Source: an uncultured Oribacterium sp. (lineage in GTDB: Bacteria; Bacillota; Clostridia; Lachnospirales; Lachnospiraceae). Taken from it: a stretch of DNA of 45,590 nucleotides. Positions 17,379 through 25,913 of this stretch are shown in pieces (position 1 is the first letter of the stretch; each line of letters starts with the position of its first letter). The notes beneath the pieces were generated by a model. It was not told the DNA's origin. It did no database searches and saw only the letters and a program-made list of their open reading frames with translations. The stretch covers positions 1-45,590 of the forward strand of contig CALAOB010000069.1 in the NCBI GenBank assembly GCA_937927445.1, written 5' to 3'. A program made the position numbers and the translations under genes.

Positions 17379-19223
17379 ATGAGAAAAAGAGACATTGCCT
17401 TCGGGCTGGGGCTTATGATGATGGCGATTTCACTGTCGGCATGTTCAGGATCGGAGAAGAATCCGACCGCGACGGAAGGGCCGACGGCAGTCGAGGCAAC
17501 GGATGCGGCGGGGAAGACCCCGGGCGCAGATGAGGATGCGCCGAAAAACGGGCAGGATGCAGCGGGCGACAGCACGGGAAAGACCCCGGGCAGCGGGAAC
17601 GATGCTTCCGGAAACGGGCAGGATGCGTCGGGTGACACCACTGGAAAACAGGACGGTACTTCGGTCCAGGGTTCGGATGAGCAGGGCGTGCAGCACATTC
17701 CGCTCACGGTAGCGGAGTACAGTCTGTCGGCGACGAAGCCGGACAGCTATGCGACGATGGCGCAGTGCGACTACTTCACCCTCGAGCTGGATGCAGAGAC
17801 GGCGAAGCAGTATCCGGCGCTCCAGCGCGCCCTCGTGCAGGAGGCGAAGGACGAAACCGCCCATGCACAGAAGTCGATCGCGGAGCTCTCCACAGAGTAC
17901 CAGGAGCTGACCGCCGACTGGAGCGAGTACGAGGGCTATATGACGGAGACCGTGAAGCCGCATGTGATGCGCGCGGATTCCCGGATCGTGAGCGTACTCT
18001 GCAACTTCGAGGATTATCACGGCGGCGCGCACGGTTACTACTACAGCTATGGGCTGAACTATGATGTAGCGAGTGGCCGGGAGCTGAAGCTCTCCGATGT
18101 CGTGTCGAAGAAGGACAAATTCATCGAGCTCGTGCGTGACAAGTTCGAAGAGAAGTACGCGAACGACTCGTACATGCTGACGAACGCGGGCGAGTACCTC
18201 ACGACCCTCGGGGACGAGGAGTATGCGAGCACGCCATGGATCATGGATACCGAAAGCATTACCCTTTTCTTCGCGCCGTACGTCCTCGGCACCTACGCGG
18301 ATGGTGCGCAGGAAGTCAGCATTTACTTCGACGAGGCGCCGGAGCTCTTCACCGCGAAGTACCTCGACGCCTGCGCGGAGTACGTCATTCCGCTGCTTCC
18401 GGCCCGTTCGTATGAGGCCAATGCAGGCGGCGGGAAGCGTGTGGCGGTCGACGTGGACTTCGACTACAACGACGAGTACGGGAGCTACGCCCGGGAATAC
18501 GTGATCGGCAACACCCGCATCCGCCCGGAGGGCTACAGCTACTCTTCCGACAGCTATATCGTGGTTGCCGGTGGAAAGCACTACCTCTATACCTTCTCGT
18601 CTGCCGAGAATGACTATTCGATGCTGGAGGTCGTGGATGTGGACACGAAGAGCCTCGATGAAAGCCGCACTGAAAATGCAGGCCTGGGTGGTGTGGACTA
18701 TACCTGGAACGAGGGCGATGACTATGATGAGAGCTGCCTCCGTGGACCGGCATTCACCGATCCTTCAGACATCTCGCTTTCACGTCGTCTCGAAGTCCTC
18801 GGAACGACGAACGGCTATCGCTCCTGCCATGTCGGTGCCGATGGTTATCCGGCAGCGAATGACGAGCTCTATACGATTTTAACCAGCTTCGCCATCCGCG
18901 CGAAAAAGGATCTGAAGCTCGACGTCGTCGACGCGAGCGGAAAGAAGACCGGCACGAAGACCGTTCCGGCCGGTACTTACCTCTTCGATATGCGTACCGA
19001 TGGCGAGAGCTTCGTGGATCTCCAGACGATCGACGCATCGGCCCTCGGAATCAATGACGAAAGCGAGTGGAAGTACTTCCAGATCGCGGATCGCAGTACC
19101 GACCACATCGACCTCACGAAGCCGATCTACCGCGTCCATATCGATCACTCCGACGGCTGGCCGTACCACGTAAACGGCGTCGAAGAAGACAGCCTCTTCG
19201 AAGGCATCATGTACGCAGGATAA
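17379..19223 (+). CDS. Large lipoprotein with DUF3298/RsiV-like domain
   Basis: The 614-residue protein has a lipoprotein signal (MRKRDIAFG, lipobox LSAC, Cys 22) and a long repetitive spacer (GKTPG, NGQDA, GDSTGK units, residues 30-105). It then has an extracellular domain with the DUF4163/DUF3298 features of the RsiV and PdaC-adjacent family: Tyr/Glu-rich helices, EDYHGGAHGYYY near residue 210, and LKLSDVVSKKDKFIELV. The C-terminal 250 residues (about 350-614) are a separate beta-rich part (IRPEGYSYSSDSYIVVAGG, then LDVVDASGKKTGTKTVPAG) with no named match. RsiV-type domains bind lysozyme in Bacillus, but no anti-sigma segment is seen here, so that role is not claimed. It is monocistronic, with a terminator at 19244-19284. 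Confidence 0.75.
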   Translation: MRKRDIAFGLGLMMMAISLSACSGSEKNPTATEGPTAVEATDAAGKTPGADEDAPKNGQDAAGDSTGKTPGSGNDASGNGQDASGDTTGKQDGTSVQGSDEQGVQHIPLTVAEYSLSATKPDSYATMAQCDYFTLELDAETAKQYPALQRALVQEAKDETAHAQKSIAELSTEYQELTADWSEYEGYMTETVKPHVMRADSRIVSVLCNFEDYHGGAHGYYYSYGLNYDVASGRELKLSDVVSKKDKFIELVRDKFEEKYANDSYMLTNAGEYLTTLGDEEYASTPWIMDTESITLFFAPYVLGTYADGAQEVSIYFDEAPELFTAKYLDACAEYVIPLLPARSYEANAGGGKRVAVDVDFDYNDEYGSYAREYVIGNTRIRPEGYSYSSDSYIVVAGGKHYLYTFSSAENDYSMLEVVDVDTKSLDESRTENAGLGGVDYTWNEGDDYDESCLRGPAFTDPSDISLSRRLEVLGTTNGYRSCHVGADGYPAANDELYTILTSFAIRAKKDLKLDVVDASGKKTGTKTVPAGTYLFDMRTDGESFVDLQTIDASALGINDESEWKYFQIADRSTDHIDLTKPIYRVHIDHSDGWPYHVNGVEEDSLFEGIMYAG

Positions 19224-19243
19224 TTTTTACGCCAGATATTATA

Positions 19244-19284
19244 AACGCCGCGGACGGAGCTCTTTCTCCGGCCGCGGCGTTTTG
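19244..19284 (+). terminator. Terminator of the DUF3298 lipoprotein gene
   Basis: AAACGCCGCGG and CCGCGGCGTTT pair, with an inner CGGAG/CTCCG stem, followed by T4. Confidence 0.88.
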
Positions 19285-19327
19285 ATTATCCAGAACCTGC
19301 CGATATTTCTGTTCCGTGCTCAAACAC

Positions 19328-19358
19328 GAAAAAACAGCCGGGGAATGATCCCCGGCTG
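19328..19358 (-). terminator. Terminator of the dehydrogenase gene at 19387-20412
   Basis: CAGCCGGGG and CCCCGGCTG enclose a 6-nt loop. On the minus strand TTTTT follows. Confidence 0.88.
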
Positions 19359-19386
19359 CGCTGTTATGTAAATCCTTTTTACTTTA

Positions 19387-20412
19387 TCAGATGTAATACT
19401 CCATCGGGTAGGTGAGGTATGCGTTCGGGTCGAACTGGTCGACGGTGACGTAGCCTGCCGGTGCGTTCAGGAGCTGCGGGAGGCGGTTTACGATGGTCGC
19501 GCAGGTGTGCTCGACGGTCGCCGGCTTCACTACGTGGAACTCGGTATCCGGCTCGCCGGAGATCTTCCAGTCACACATATCGCCGTCGTCCGGTCCGTAA
19601 ACCTTACCGATGGTCTCCTCCTCGACGATGATGCCCTGCATAGTCTCGATCGTTACGACCGCAGACATACCGATGCACTTCCCGGCCTCGATGGTTTTGC
19701 CGAGGGTCTCGGAATAGAGGTCGTGATCGATGATGTACGGTACATGCTTCTGCGTGATTGACTTGATGGTCAGGCCGAGCTTATTGCAGATGGCCTCACT
19801 CGCATTCCATGCGTAGGACGGCTCAAATGCTTCCGGATGCGCGATCTGCGCCTCGAACTCTTCCTTCGTGAGATCACAGCCGTGTGCCTTCGCGAGTGCG
19901 AGTCCGTACTCGTCGACGTTGTAGCTGTATGCGCCCTTGATCTTCGTGATCTTATGCATGCCACCTGCGACCAGGCCGACGATATTGATCCAGAAGATGT
20001 CCTGCATGCCGCTGCCCGCGATGGTGCAGCCGGTCTCCTTCGCCAGCGCATCGAGCTTATTGATCTGCGCTGCTGCCGTGGTCCACGGATAAATCGCTTC
20101 CTCACAGGTGGTGATGACATTGATGCCACGTGCCACGCACTTCTCTACATGATCATAGATGTCGTTGATGAAGCTGAACAGCGTCACGATCGCCACATCT
20201 GCATCGCACTCGTCGAGCACCTTATCCGCATCGTTCGAGATGAGGATACCGGTCTTCAGACCGAGCCCTGCGAAATCACCGATGTCCATGCCGACCACTG
20301 CCGGATTCACATCGATCGCACCTACGATCTGTGCGCCATGCTCATACAGATAGCGGATGATGTACTTCGCCATCTTACCACAGCCATACTGAACGACCTT
20401 AATCTTCTCCAT
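19387..20412 (-). CDS. NAD(P)-dependent amine dehydrogenase, 2,4-diaminopentanoate dehydrogenase-like
   Basis: The 341-residue cytoplasmic enzyme has a Rossmann fold starting KVVQYGCGKMAKYIIRYL, followed by VGAIDVNP. Residues 90-120 (GINVITTCEEAIYPW) and GSGMQDIFW match the family that includes clostridial diaminopentanoate dehydrogenase (ornithine fermentation) and is distantly related to dihydrodipicolinate reductase. The specific substrate cannot be decided; no other ornithine-pathway gene is present. ATG 20412 has AGGAGGA seven bases upstream. The gene follows a MerR regulator on the same strand and is preceded by a typical MerR-type promoter (20472-20502), so induction by a small molecule is likely. 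Confidence 0.75.
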   Translation of the reverse strand: MEKIKVVQYGCGKMAKYIIRYLYEHGAQIVGAIDVNPAVVGMDIGDFAGLGLKTGILISNDADKVLDECDADVAIVTLFSFINDIYDHVEKCVARGINVITTCEEAIYPWTTAAAQINKLDALAKETGCTIAGSGMQDIFWINIVGLVAGGMHKITKIKGAYSYNVDEYGLALAKAHGCDLTKEEFEAQIAHPEAFEPSYAWNASEAICNKLGLTIKSITQKHVPYIIDHDLYSETLGKTIEAGKCIGMSAVVTIETMQGIIVEEETIGKVYGPDDGDMCDWKISGEPDTEFHVVKPATVEHTCATIVNRLPQLLNAPAGYVTVDQFDPNAYLTYPMEYYI

Positions 20413-20471
20413 ATCTTCCTCCTTTGCAGACCCTGTGGGTCTCATCAAACACGAACTTTTCTGATAGCTCC

Positions 20472-20502
20472 ACTATAAGGTCTGCGGTCGGAAGAGAGTC
20501 AA
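20472..20502 (-). promoter_or_regulatory. MerR-type promoter with 19-bp spacer
   Basis: On the minus strand TTGACT and TATAGT are separated by 19 bases, two more than normal, which is the hallmark of promoters twisted open by MerR proteins. The text TTGACTCT then CC, then CTTATAGT resembles the BmrR-controlled bmr promoter as I remember it. It lies 20 bases after the merR stop codon and drives the dehydrogenase gene. Confidence 0.75.
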
Positions 20503-20522
20503 GCGCTTTTGTCTGTTAATTA

Positions 20523-21362
20523 TCAAACGAAGCGCACCGGCACCTGGAGGCGCATGAACATGCTGCGCTTCTCGCTGTCGAAGACGTTGAACTCAGTGAT
20601 GATCTCGCAGATGTAGTCGCCGTCGAGGATCCAGCCCTGCGCGCGGCAGTGGTCGCGGAGCTTCAGGGCGTACGCGATCTCCTCGTCGAAGGAGTCGAGG
20701 TAGATGCAGGCGAACATGCCGCTGTCGAGAACCTTCACGCCCGGCACGATGTCCCGGTCCTTGTGATCCACGAAGACGAAGCTCTCCTCCGGGATGAAGC
20801 GCCCCGCCTCGAAGTTCGCCCCCGTGATCGTGGTGCCGACGTTGTACGAGTGGACGTGGAGGAAGCCCTTCTTCACGAGTTCCTGCCGCAGCCCCATCAG
20901 CTCCTCCTCGAAGGAATCCGCGTCCATCTCGTAGAAGTTGTGGCGGCACGGGCGGCCGTAGGTGTAGCGACGATCGATGTACTCGAGCGACACCGTGCCG
21001 TTCGTCGGCGACTTCCGGTATTTCTCAATCGACGCAATCGCGCGCTCCACCGCCGCGTGTCGCGACTTGAGCTCCCGCATCTGCTCGTGGAGCTGCTCGT
21101 TCTTCTTCACCAGCAGCGTCTCGATCAGCGTGATGTCCTCCTTCTCGAGGATATCCTGAATCTCGGACAGACTCATCCCGAGCTCCTTCATGTACGCGAT
21201 CATGTCGAGCCGCGCGTTCTGCGTGATGTCGTAGTAGCGGTAGCCCGTCTTCGGATCCGTCCGCCGCGGCTTCAGCAGATTCATCTCATCGTAGAGCCGC
21301 AGCGTCGCCACCGTGATGCCATTCATCTCCGCCATCCGCCCGATGCTCACCAAGTTATTCAT
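20523..21362 (-). CDS. MerR-family regulator with C-terminal effector domain
   Basis: The 279-residue protein has an N-terminal winged helix (VSIGRMAEMNGITVATLRLYDEMNLL, written here up to NGITVATLRLYDEMNLLKP) and the MerR wing RTDPKTGYRYYDI. A long dimer coiled coil (about 80-120, KKNEQLHEQMRELKSRHAA) follows. The C-terminal 150 residues resemble a GyrI-like/BmrR-like ligand-binding domain (FVFVDHKDRDIVPGVKVL). The ribosome site is GGAGG. It is likely to sense a small, probably cationic or aromatic, compound and to activate the adjacent dehydrogenase through the 19-bp-spacer promoter. Confidence 0.85.
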   Translation of the reverse strand: MNNLVSIGRMAEMNGITVATLRLYDEMNLLKPRRTDPKTGYRYYDITQNARLDMIAYMKELGMSLSEIQDILEKEDITLIETLLVKKNEQLHEQMRELKSRHAAVERAIASIEKYRKSPTNGTVSLEYIDRRYTYGRPCRHNFYEMDADSFEEELMGLRQELVKKGFLHVHSYNVGTTITGANFEAGRFIPEESFVFVDHKDRDIVPGVKVLDSGMFACIYLDSFDEEIAYALKLRDHCRAQGWILDGDYICEIITEFNVFDSEKRSMFMRLQVPVRFV

Positions 21363-21613
21363 GTGTCACCTCCACCTGCTTCCGCCAATGTCTCCGACGT
21401 GACCTCATCACGCCGCCTCCGGTTTCGACCCCGGCGCTCTCCTGAAACTCTGTTCCAGGATGAGAGTTTCTGCCAGTATTCACCACCAGCTTAGCATGCT
21501 TTCGCAGAAAGTGTATGAAAAATCGCTATTTCTGAAATTTAATATATGTCCTGGCGTAGATTTCTCAAATCGACAGAAATAATATAGTTCGACCAGAGGC
21601 GTCCCGCCGCCAA

Positions 21614-22546
21614 TCAGTTAATCATCTCGAGAAACGCGGTGAGTGCGCGCGACAGGTAGCGGTTCCGCTTATAGTAGAAGCTGATCTGGCGGATGGAGTC
21701 GCGGTTTTCGAGCTTATAAAAGAGGAGGTTTTTCGCCTTCGGGACGTTCTGGATCAGCGAGTCGCCGACGAAGGCGATGCCCATGCCGTAGCAGGCGAGG
21801 TTGTACGCGGTGATCTGCTGATCGAGCTCGAGGCGGATCTTCGGGCTGAAGTGGTTCTCGCGGCAGATCGTCATGGCGCGCTCGCGCGTGTCGTTCCGCT
21901 CGTGCAGCAGCAGGAAGGGATCGTCGCGGAAGACGTGCATCGGCACCGGGGTCCGCTCCGGCGAGAGGTGATGTCCGGCCTTCACGTCGGCTGCGGTCAA
22001 TGCATAAGGCACGACTTCCATGTTCGACGCGAACTCCACCGGCACCGCCATGAGGAGATGGTCCTCCTGAATCACCTTCCGGTCGAAGACCAGCGAGTCG
22101 AGCTCACTGTTGTCGAGAAGCAGGTCGAGGGTACCCGCCGACAGCTTCTCCGTCAGCTCACTCGTCGAGCCCTCGACGAGGGTGATATGAATCGACGGGT
22201 AGCTCGCCGTGAAGCGGCTGAGGATCGGCGGCAGTACATAGGAGACGAAGAAGTTCGTGCCACCGATGGTGAGCGCGCCATGCCGGAGCGCCGTGAGGTC
22301 ACTCACATAACTCTCGAAGCTGTTCTCCGCATCCATGATGCGCTCCACCGCGCGAATGTACTCCTGCCCGACCTCGGTGAGATGAATCGGGTTCGTGCTC
22401 CGGTCGAAAATCGGCGCACCGATCCGCTCCTCCTCCTTTTTCACCGCCGCACTGAGCGACGGCTGGCTGATAAAGAGCTTCTGCGCCGCACGCGAAAAGC
22501 TCATCTCCTTATACACCTCATAGATATAGCGCATCGACTGGAACAT
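21614..22546 (-). CDS. LysR-family transcriptional regulator
   Basis: The 310-residue protein starts at ATG 22546, chosen for GGAGG five bases upstream; the in-frame extension further out is unlike any LysR N-terminus. The helix-turn-helix is MRYIYEVYKEMSFSRAAQKL then FISQPSLSAAVKKEEERIG. The C-terminal effector domain (ALTIGGTNFFVSYVLPPIL, LVEGSTSELTEKL) spans about 90-300. It is divergent from aspA with a T-N11-A-like box between them, so control of aspA by an aspartate- or fumarate-related ligand is inferred. Confidence 0.87.
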   Translation of the reverse strand: MFQSMRYIYEVYKEMSFSRAAQKLFISQPSLSAAVKKEEERIGAPIFDRSTNPIHLTEVGQEYIRAVERIMDAENSFESYVSDLTALRHGALTIGGTNFFVSYVLPPILSRFTASYPSIHITLVEGSTSELTEKLSAGTLDLLLDNSELDSLVFDRKVIQEDHLLMAVPVEFASNMEVVPYALTAADVKAGHHLSPERTPVPMHVFRDDPFLLLHERNDTRERAMTICRENHFSPKIRLELDQQITAYNLACYGMGIAFVGDSLIQNVPKAKNLLFYKLENRDSIRQISFYYKRNRYLSRALTAFLEMIN

Positions 22547-22639
22547 AGATCCTCCCCTGCCTGCCCGCCCGGCACCACCGCACCCCAGGCGGACGACGAA
22601 CTGCCCGGCCGATGGCATTGGCCTGCCTCCCCGCCGAGT

Positions 22640-22708
22640 TATAGCCTGCAGACTATAAGACAGTTCATTATATAAGTATTTGAAAATAACATAGCACGTC
22701 GCTATAGT
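22640..22708 (+). promoter_or_regulatory. LysR-type operator and aspA promoter
   Basis: TATAGcctgcagaCTATA (22640-22657) is an inverted repeat of LysR-box type. TTGAAA (22680-22685) and TATAGT (22703-22708) are 17 bases apart and place the start near 22715, so the box lies around -60 to -75. The 301-base spacer 22547-22847 holds no gene. Confidence 0.7.
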
Positions 22709-22847
22709 GAAGACAAGAAGATAAGTCGCAGATGCGCCTCCTTTCAAGCGTCGAAACCAGCAGCTGCGACACATGATAAGCCATCAGAACATCACCGAAT
22801 CGGTCGCGGATATGCCGATTCCAACATCAGTCAAGGAGGGTTTCAAC

Positions 22848-24272
22848 ATGGCAGCTGTAAATTCAAATTTCCGTTCCGAACACGATTCCATCGGTGATCG
22901 CACCGTCCCAAAGGACGCGTACTATGGCGTCCAGTCACTTCGTGCTTCCGAGAACTTCCACATCACCGGACTGAAGATGCATCCGGAGATCATCAACTCC
23001 ATCGCGGAAATCAAGAAGGCCTCCGCCATCACAAACCTCGAGATCGGTCTCCTCGATAAGAAGGTCGCGGACGCCATCGTGCAGGCCTGTGATGAGATCG
23101 TCGCCGGCGAGTTCCACGACGCCTTCATCGTCGATGCAATCCAGGGCGGCGCGGGCACGAGCCTCAACATGAACGCGAACGAGGTCATCGCGAACCGTGC
23201 GATCGAGATCCTCGGTGGCGAAAAGGGCGACTACTCCCTCGTGAATCCGAACGACCACGTAAACTGCGGTCAGTCCACGAACGACGTCTTCCCATCCGCC
23301 GGCAAAATCGCCGTGCTCAAGCTCCTCATCAAGGCACAGATCCAGCTGCAGCGACTCTATAAGGCCCTCTCGGATAAGGCCGAGGAGTTCGATGACGTCC
23401 TGAAGATGGGCCGCACCCAGCTGCAGGACGCAGTCCCGATCCGTCTCGGACAGGAGTTCCGGGCCTACAGTGAGGCCATACGTCGAGACATTGCCCGCCT
23501 GGAGCATGCGCAGGATGAGATGCGCTGCCTGAACATGGGCGGCACCGCCGTCGGCACGGGTATCAATGCGGACGAGATGTACCTCCGCCGTATCGTGCCG
23601 AACCTCTCCATGGTCACCGGCCTCCAGCTCGTGCAGGCCTTCAACCTCGTGGACGCCACCCAGAACCTCGACGGCTTCGTCGCGGTCTCCGGTGCCGTCA
23701 AGACCTGCGCCGTCAACCTCTCGAAGATGTGTAACGACCTGCGTCTCATGTCCTCCGGCCCGCGCTGCGGCTTCAACGAGATCAACCTCCCGGCGAAGCA
23801 GAACGGCTCCTCGATCATGCCGGGCAAGGTGAATCCGGTCATCCCGGAGGTCGTGAATCAGGTCGCCTTCAACATCATGGGCAACGACTTCACCATCACC
23901 ATGGCGGCCGAGGGCGGTCAGCTCGAGCTCAATGCCTTCGAGCCGATCATCTTCTGGAACCTCACCCATGAAGTGGAGTTCCTTACGTACGCGGTCAATA
24001 CATTGACCGACAACTGCATCGTCGGCATCACCGCAAACCGCGAGCGCTGCCAGAGCTACGTCGACCACTCCGTCGGCATCATCACCGCCCTGACCCCGCA
24101 CATCGGCTACGAGCACGCCGCCGACATCGCGAAGGAAGCGATCCGCACCGGCGCCTCCGTGAAGGACCTCATCCTCCAGAAGGGCATCCTCACCCAGGAG
24201 AACATCGATAAGATCCTCGACACCCACGCCATGACGAGCCCGGGCATCTCCGCAAGAGAACTGCTGGAGTAA
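22848..24272 (+). CDS. aspA: Aspartate ammonia-lyase
   Basis: The 474-residue cytoplasmic enzyme interconverts aspartate with fumarate and ammonia. The fumarase/aspartase superfamily signature GSSIMPGKVNP lies near residue 320. Substrate-site blocks include GGAGTSLNMNANE, CGQSTNDVFPS and GRTQLQDAVPI. AspA rather than FumC is favoured by KDAYYGVQSLRA and VIPEVVNQVAF. ATG 22848 was chosen because AAGGAGGG is nine bases upstream; the in-frame ATG at 22773 lies in the leader without a site. The Gly in SIMPGKVNP is Ala in most relatives I recall. Terminator at 24286-24320. Confidence 0.93.
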   Translation: MAAVNSNFRSEHDSIGDRTVPKDAYYGVQSLRASENFHITGLKMHPEIINSIAEIKKASAITNLEIGLLDKKVADAIVQACDEIVAGEFHDAFIVDAIQGGAGTSLNMNANEVIANRAIEILGGEKGDYSLVNPNDHVNCGQSTNDVFPSAGKIAVLKLLIKAQIQLQRLYKALSDKAEEFDDVLKMGRTQLQDAVPIRLGQEFRAYSEAIRRDIARLEHAQDEMRCLNMGGTAVGTGINADEMYLRRIVPNLSMVTGLQLVQAFNLVDATQNLDGFVAVSGAVKTCAVNLSKMCNDLRLMSSGPRCGFNEINLPAKQNGSSIMPGKVNPVIPEVVNQVAFNIMGNDFTITMAAEGGQLELNAFEPIIFWNLTHEVEFLTYAVNTLTDNCIVGITANRERCQSYVDHSVGIITALTPHIGYEHAADIAKEAIRTGASVKDLILQKGILTQENIDKILDTHAMTSPGISARELLE

Positions 24273-24285
24273 GCGCAGAACACAC

Positions 24286-24320
24286 GATTCCCCCTGTTCA
24301 CACCGAACAGGGGGATTTTT
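24286..24320 (+). terminator. Terminator of aspA
   Basis: CCCCCTGTTC and GAACAGGGGG enclose a 5-nt loop, followed by ATTTTT. Almost the same hairpin recurs at 27648-27681. Confidence 0.92.
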
Positions 24321-24334
24321 CACGGAAAGTTTAT

Positions 24335-24364
24335 GGGGTCTGACCCCCTTACGAAATTCTTAAG
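24335..24364 (-). repeat. Terminal repeat module (GGGGTC-GACCCC plus stop-codon segment)
   Basis: Read on the minus strand the module is TTAAGAATTTCGTAA followed by GGGGTCAGACCCC. It supplies the last codons and the stop of the gene at 24349-24966. The same module closes the gene at 35780-36949 and follows the gene at 40949-42286. Confidence 0.8.
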
Positions 24365-24966
24365 TTTCGCTGCGTTTCCTCGACTTTGCGTACCGTGGTC
24401 ATCAGTGCTTCCGTGCTTTCGTCATACCCGATTTTAAACAGTGCTTCATAGAGGAGTGGGTACACGTCGGTTTCTTCATCCTGCTGCGCAGGTGCGTGAG
24501 CGATATGCGATGCTATTTCGCGGAGATCGGCGAGGATGCGAAGCTTGAGCGCGCGGACCTCTTCTTCAGCGGTCCATAGCGCCTGCATATCATAGTCGGC
24601 GGTTCTGCCGCATGGCGCTGTGCATGAGCTGCAGCCGGGCGCGAGGCGTTCTTTTTCTGCTCTGACTTTTCTGATCAGCGCTTCGATCGTGGCATCGTCT
24701 GGGTAGGCATCGTGTACGAGGGTGGCATCGCTGATGCAAGCATCGAGCGCGGTAGCCATTAGCCCTTCCGTCATGATCGTCCATGTTTCAGCGTAAGCGA
24801 GCGCCGGATCATCGATGGCTCTCGCGAGGCCAATCAGCGCACCGGTCAGTTCGTCCTGTAAGCGGACGGTCGCAGCCTTTTTTGTATCGACACAGACGTC
24901 TTCTGCGGAGTTGGTGCCTCCAGCGATCTGCACATGCTGAACCTGAAGCATTTCTTTATCTGTCAT
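24349..24966 (-). CDS. Stand-alone Hcp-like helical domain protein
   Basis: The 205-residue protein aligns by eye with only the N-terminal helical domain of hybrid-cluster protein/hydroxylamine reductase. Matching patterns are AATVRLQDELTGALIGLA, then LMATALDAC, then CSSCTAPCGRTADYDM (near 112-127), then AEEEVRALKLRILADLREIA and LLYEALFKIG. The N-terminal Cys cluster and the whole catalytic part of Hcp are missing. Its neighbours are an FrdX-like ferredoxin and a Crp/Fnr regulator, which usually accompany a full hcp, so this is probably a degenerate or specialised relative acting in the same nitrosative or redox response. The C-terminal LRIS and stop come from a dispersed repeat, which suggests truncation by repeat insertion. 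Start ATG 24966 has GAGGT upstream. Confidence 0.65.
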   Translation of the reverse strand: MTDKEMLQVQHVQIAGGTNSAEDVCVDTKKAATVRLQDELTGALIGLARAIDDPALAYAETWTIMTEGLMATALDACISDATLVHDAYPDDATIEALIRKVRAEKERLAPGCSSCTAPCGRTADYDMQALWTAEEEVRALKLRILADLREIASHIAHAPAQQDEETDVYPLLYEALFKIGYDESTEALMTTVRKVEETQRNLRIS

Positions 24967-25071
24967 TCTGTACCTCGCTCAGTCCAGGCTTCTGCCATCG
25001 ATGTTGAACCTGAAACATTTCTCTATCTGTCATACTCCCCCCCGCTCAGTCCAGGATCTTTCCGTCGATGC
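24938..25071 (-). repeat. 67-bp tandem duplication across a gene junction
   Basis: Copies 24938-25004 and 25005-25071 are both 67 nt and share TGAACCTGAA, CATTTCT, TATCTGTCAT and CGCTCAGTCCAGG. The unit covers the end of the ferredoxin gene and the first codons of the Hcp-like gene, so a decoy start (MTDREMFQVQH, 25 codons) precedes the real start (MTDKEMLQVQH). Confidence 0.85.
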
Positions 25072-25765
25072 TGATCGTGACCACCTGCCATGGGATGAAC
25101 TTTCCACTGGCCTGCAGTGCCTTCTTCGCGGCTATTTCGAGACCGCCGCAGCATGGCACCTCCATACGGACGATGGTGACGCTCTGGATGTCGTTGTTTC
25201 GGATGATCTCTGTCAGCTTCTCGCTGTAATCGACATCATCGAGCTTCGGGCAGCCCACCAGTGCGACCCTGCCGCGGATGAATTCCTGGTGAAAGTCTGC
25301 GTAGGCATACGCGGTACAGTCGGCAGCGATCAGCAGCTTCGCGCCATCGAAGTACGGTGCATTTATCGGCGCGAGCTTGATCTGTACCGGCCAGTTGCGT
25401 AGCTGGGATCCGGCATTCATACGGGCAGTAGCTGGCGCTTCCGCTTCCTCCGCAGGCTGCATCATGCGGACTCTGGAGCCCGGGCAGCCGCCCTCGTGCA
25501 TGTGCTTCATCTTTTCCTGCAGCTCCTTTTTCTTCTTGTTTTCCTGCACGGCCGCCTCATCGTACGCCGCGGCCTCCCGCTCCTCGAAGCTGATTGCGCC
25601 CGTCGGACAGGTCGGCAGACAGTCGCCCATGCCGTCACAGTAATCGTCCCTCAGGAGCTTCGCCTTTCCATCCACGATGCCGATCGCGCCCTCATGGCAG
25701 GCGCTGGCACAGATCCCACAGCCGTTGCATCTATCCTCATCGATATGAATAAGCTTTCGTATCAT
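25046..25765 (-). CDS. FrdX-like iron-sulfur protein
   Basis: The 239-residue cytoplasmic protein begins with a full 4Fe-4S motif (C13, C16, C19, C23). A second region follows, CDGMGDCLPTCP (C43, C49, C53), with one Cys fewer than a standard ferredoxin. A charged coiled linker (about 75-95) leads to a C-terminal domain with LIAADCTAYAYADFHQEF, VALVGCPKLDD and MEVPCCGGLEIAAKKA, typical of the protein encoded beside hcp in Clostridia (FrdX). It likely donates electrons to Hcp-type proteins. The ribosome site is GGAGGA. Divergent from a Crp/Fnr regulator; upstream of the Hcp-like gene in the same direction. Confidence 0.8.
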   Translation of the reverse strand: MIRKLIHIDEDRCNGCGICASACHEGAIGIVDGKAKLLRDDYCDGMGDCLPTCPTGAISFEEREAAAYDEAAVQENKKKKELQEKMKHMHEGGCPGSRVRMMQPAEEAEAPATARMNAGSQLRNWPVQIKLAPINAPYFDGAKLLIAADCTAYAYADFHQEFIRGRVALVGCPKLDDVDYSEKLTEIIRNNDIQSVTIVRMEVPCCGGLEIAAKKALQASGKFIPWQVVTISIDGKILD

Positions 25766-25841
25766 CTCGTCATCCTCCGTCTTATCTAAACCAGATTTTC
25801 TTCATCCCGATGGAGACATTGGCCTAGCATCGAAGATGATT

Positions 25842-25899
25842 TTGCGTTTGTAGCCCGATCATAGTATATTTAAGCGGAATTGTATGTTTGATTTCAAAC
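25842..25899 (+). promoter_or_regulatory. Promoter and candidate operator of the Crp/Fnr gene
   Basis: TTGCGT (25842-25847) and TATATT (25865-25870) are 17 bases apart. The palindrome GTTTGATTTCAAAC (25886-25899) lies just after the predicted start and before the GGAGG site of ATG 25914, a suitable place for autorepression. Confidence 0.55.
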
Positions 25900-25913
25900 A
25901 AATCGGAGGGGCA

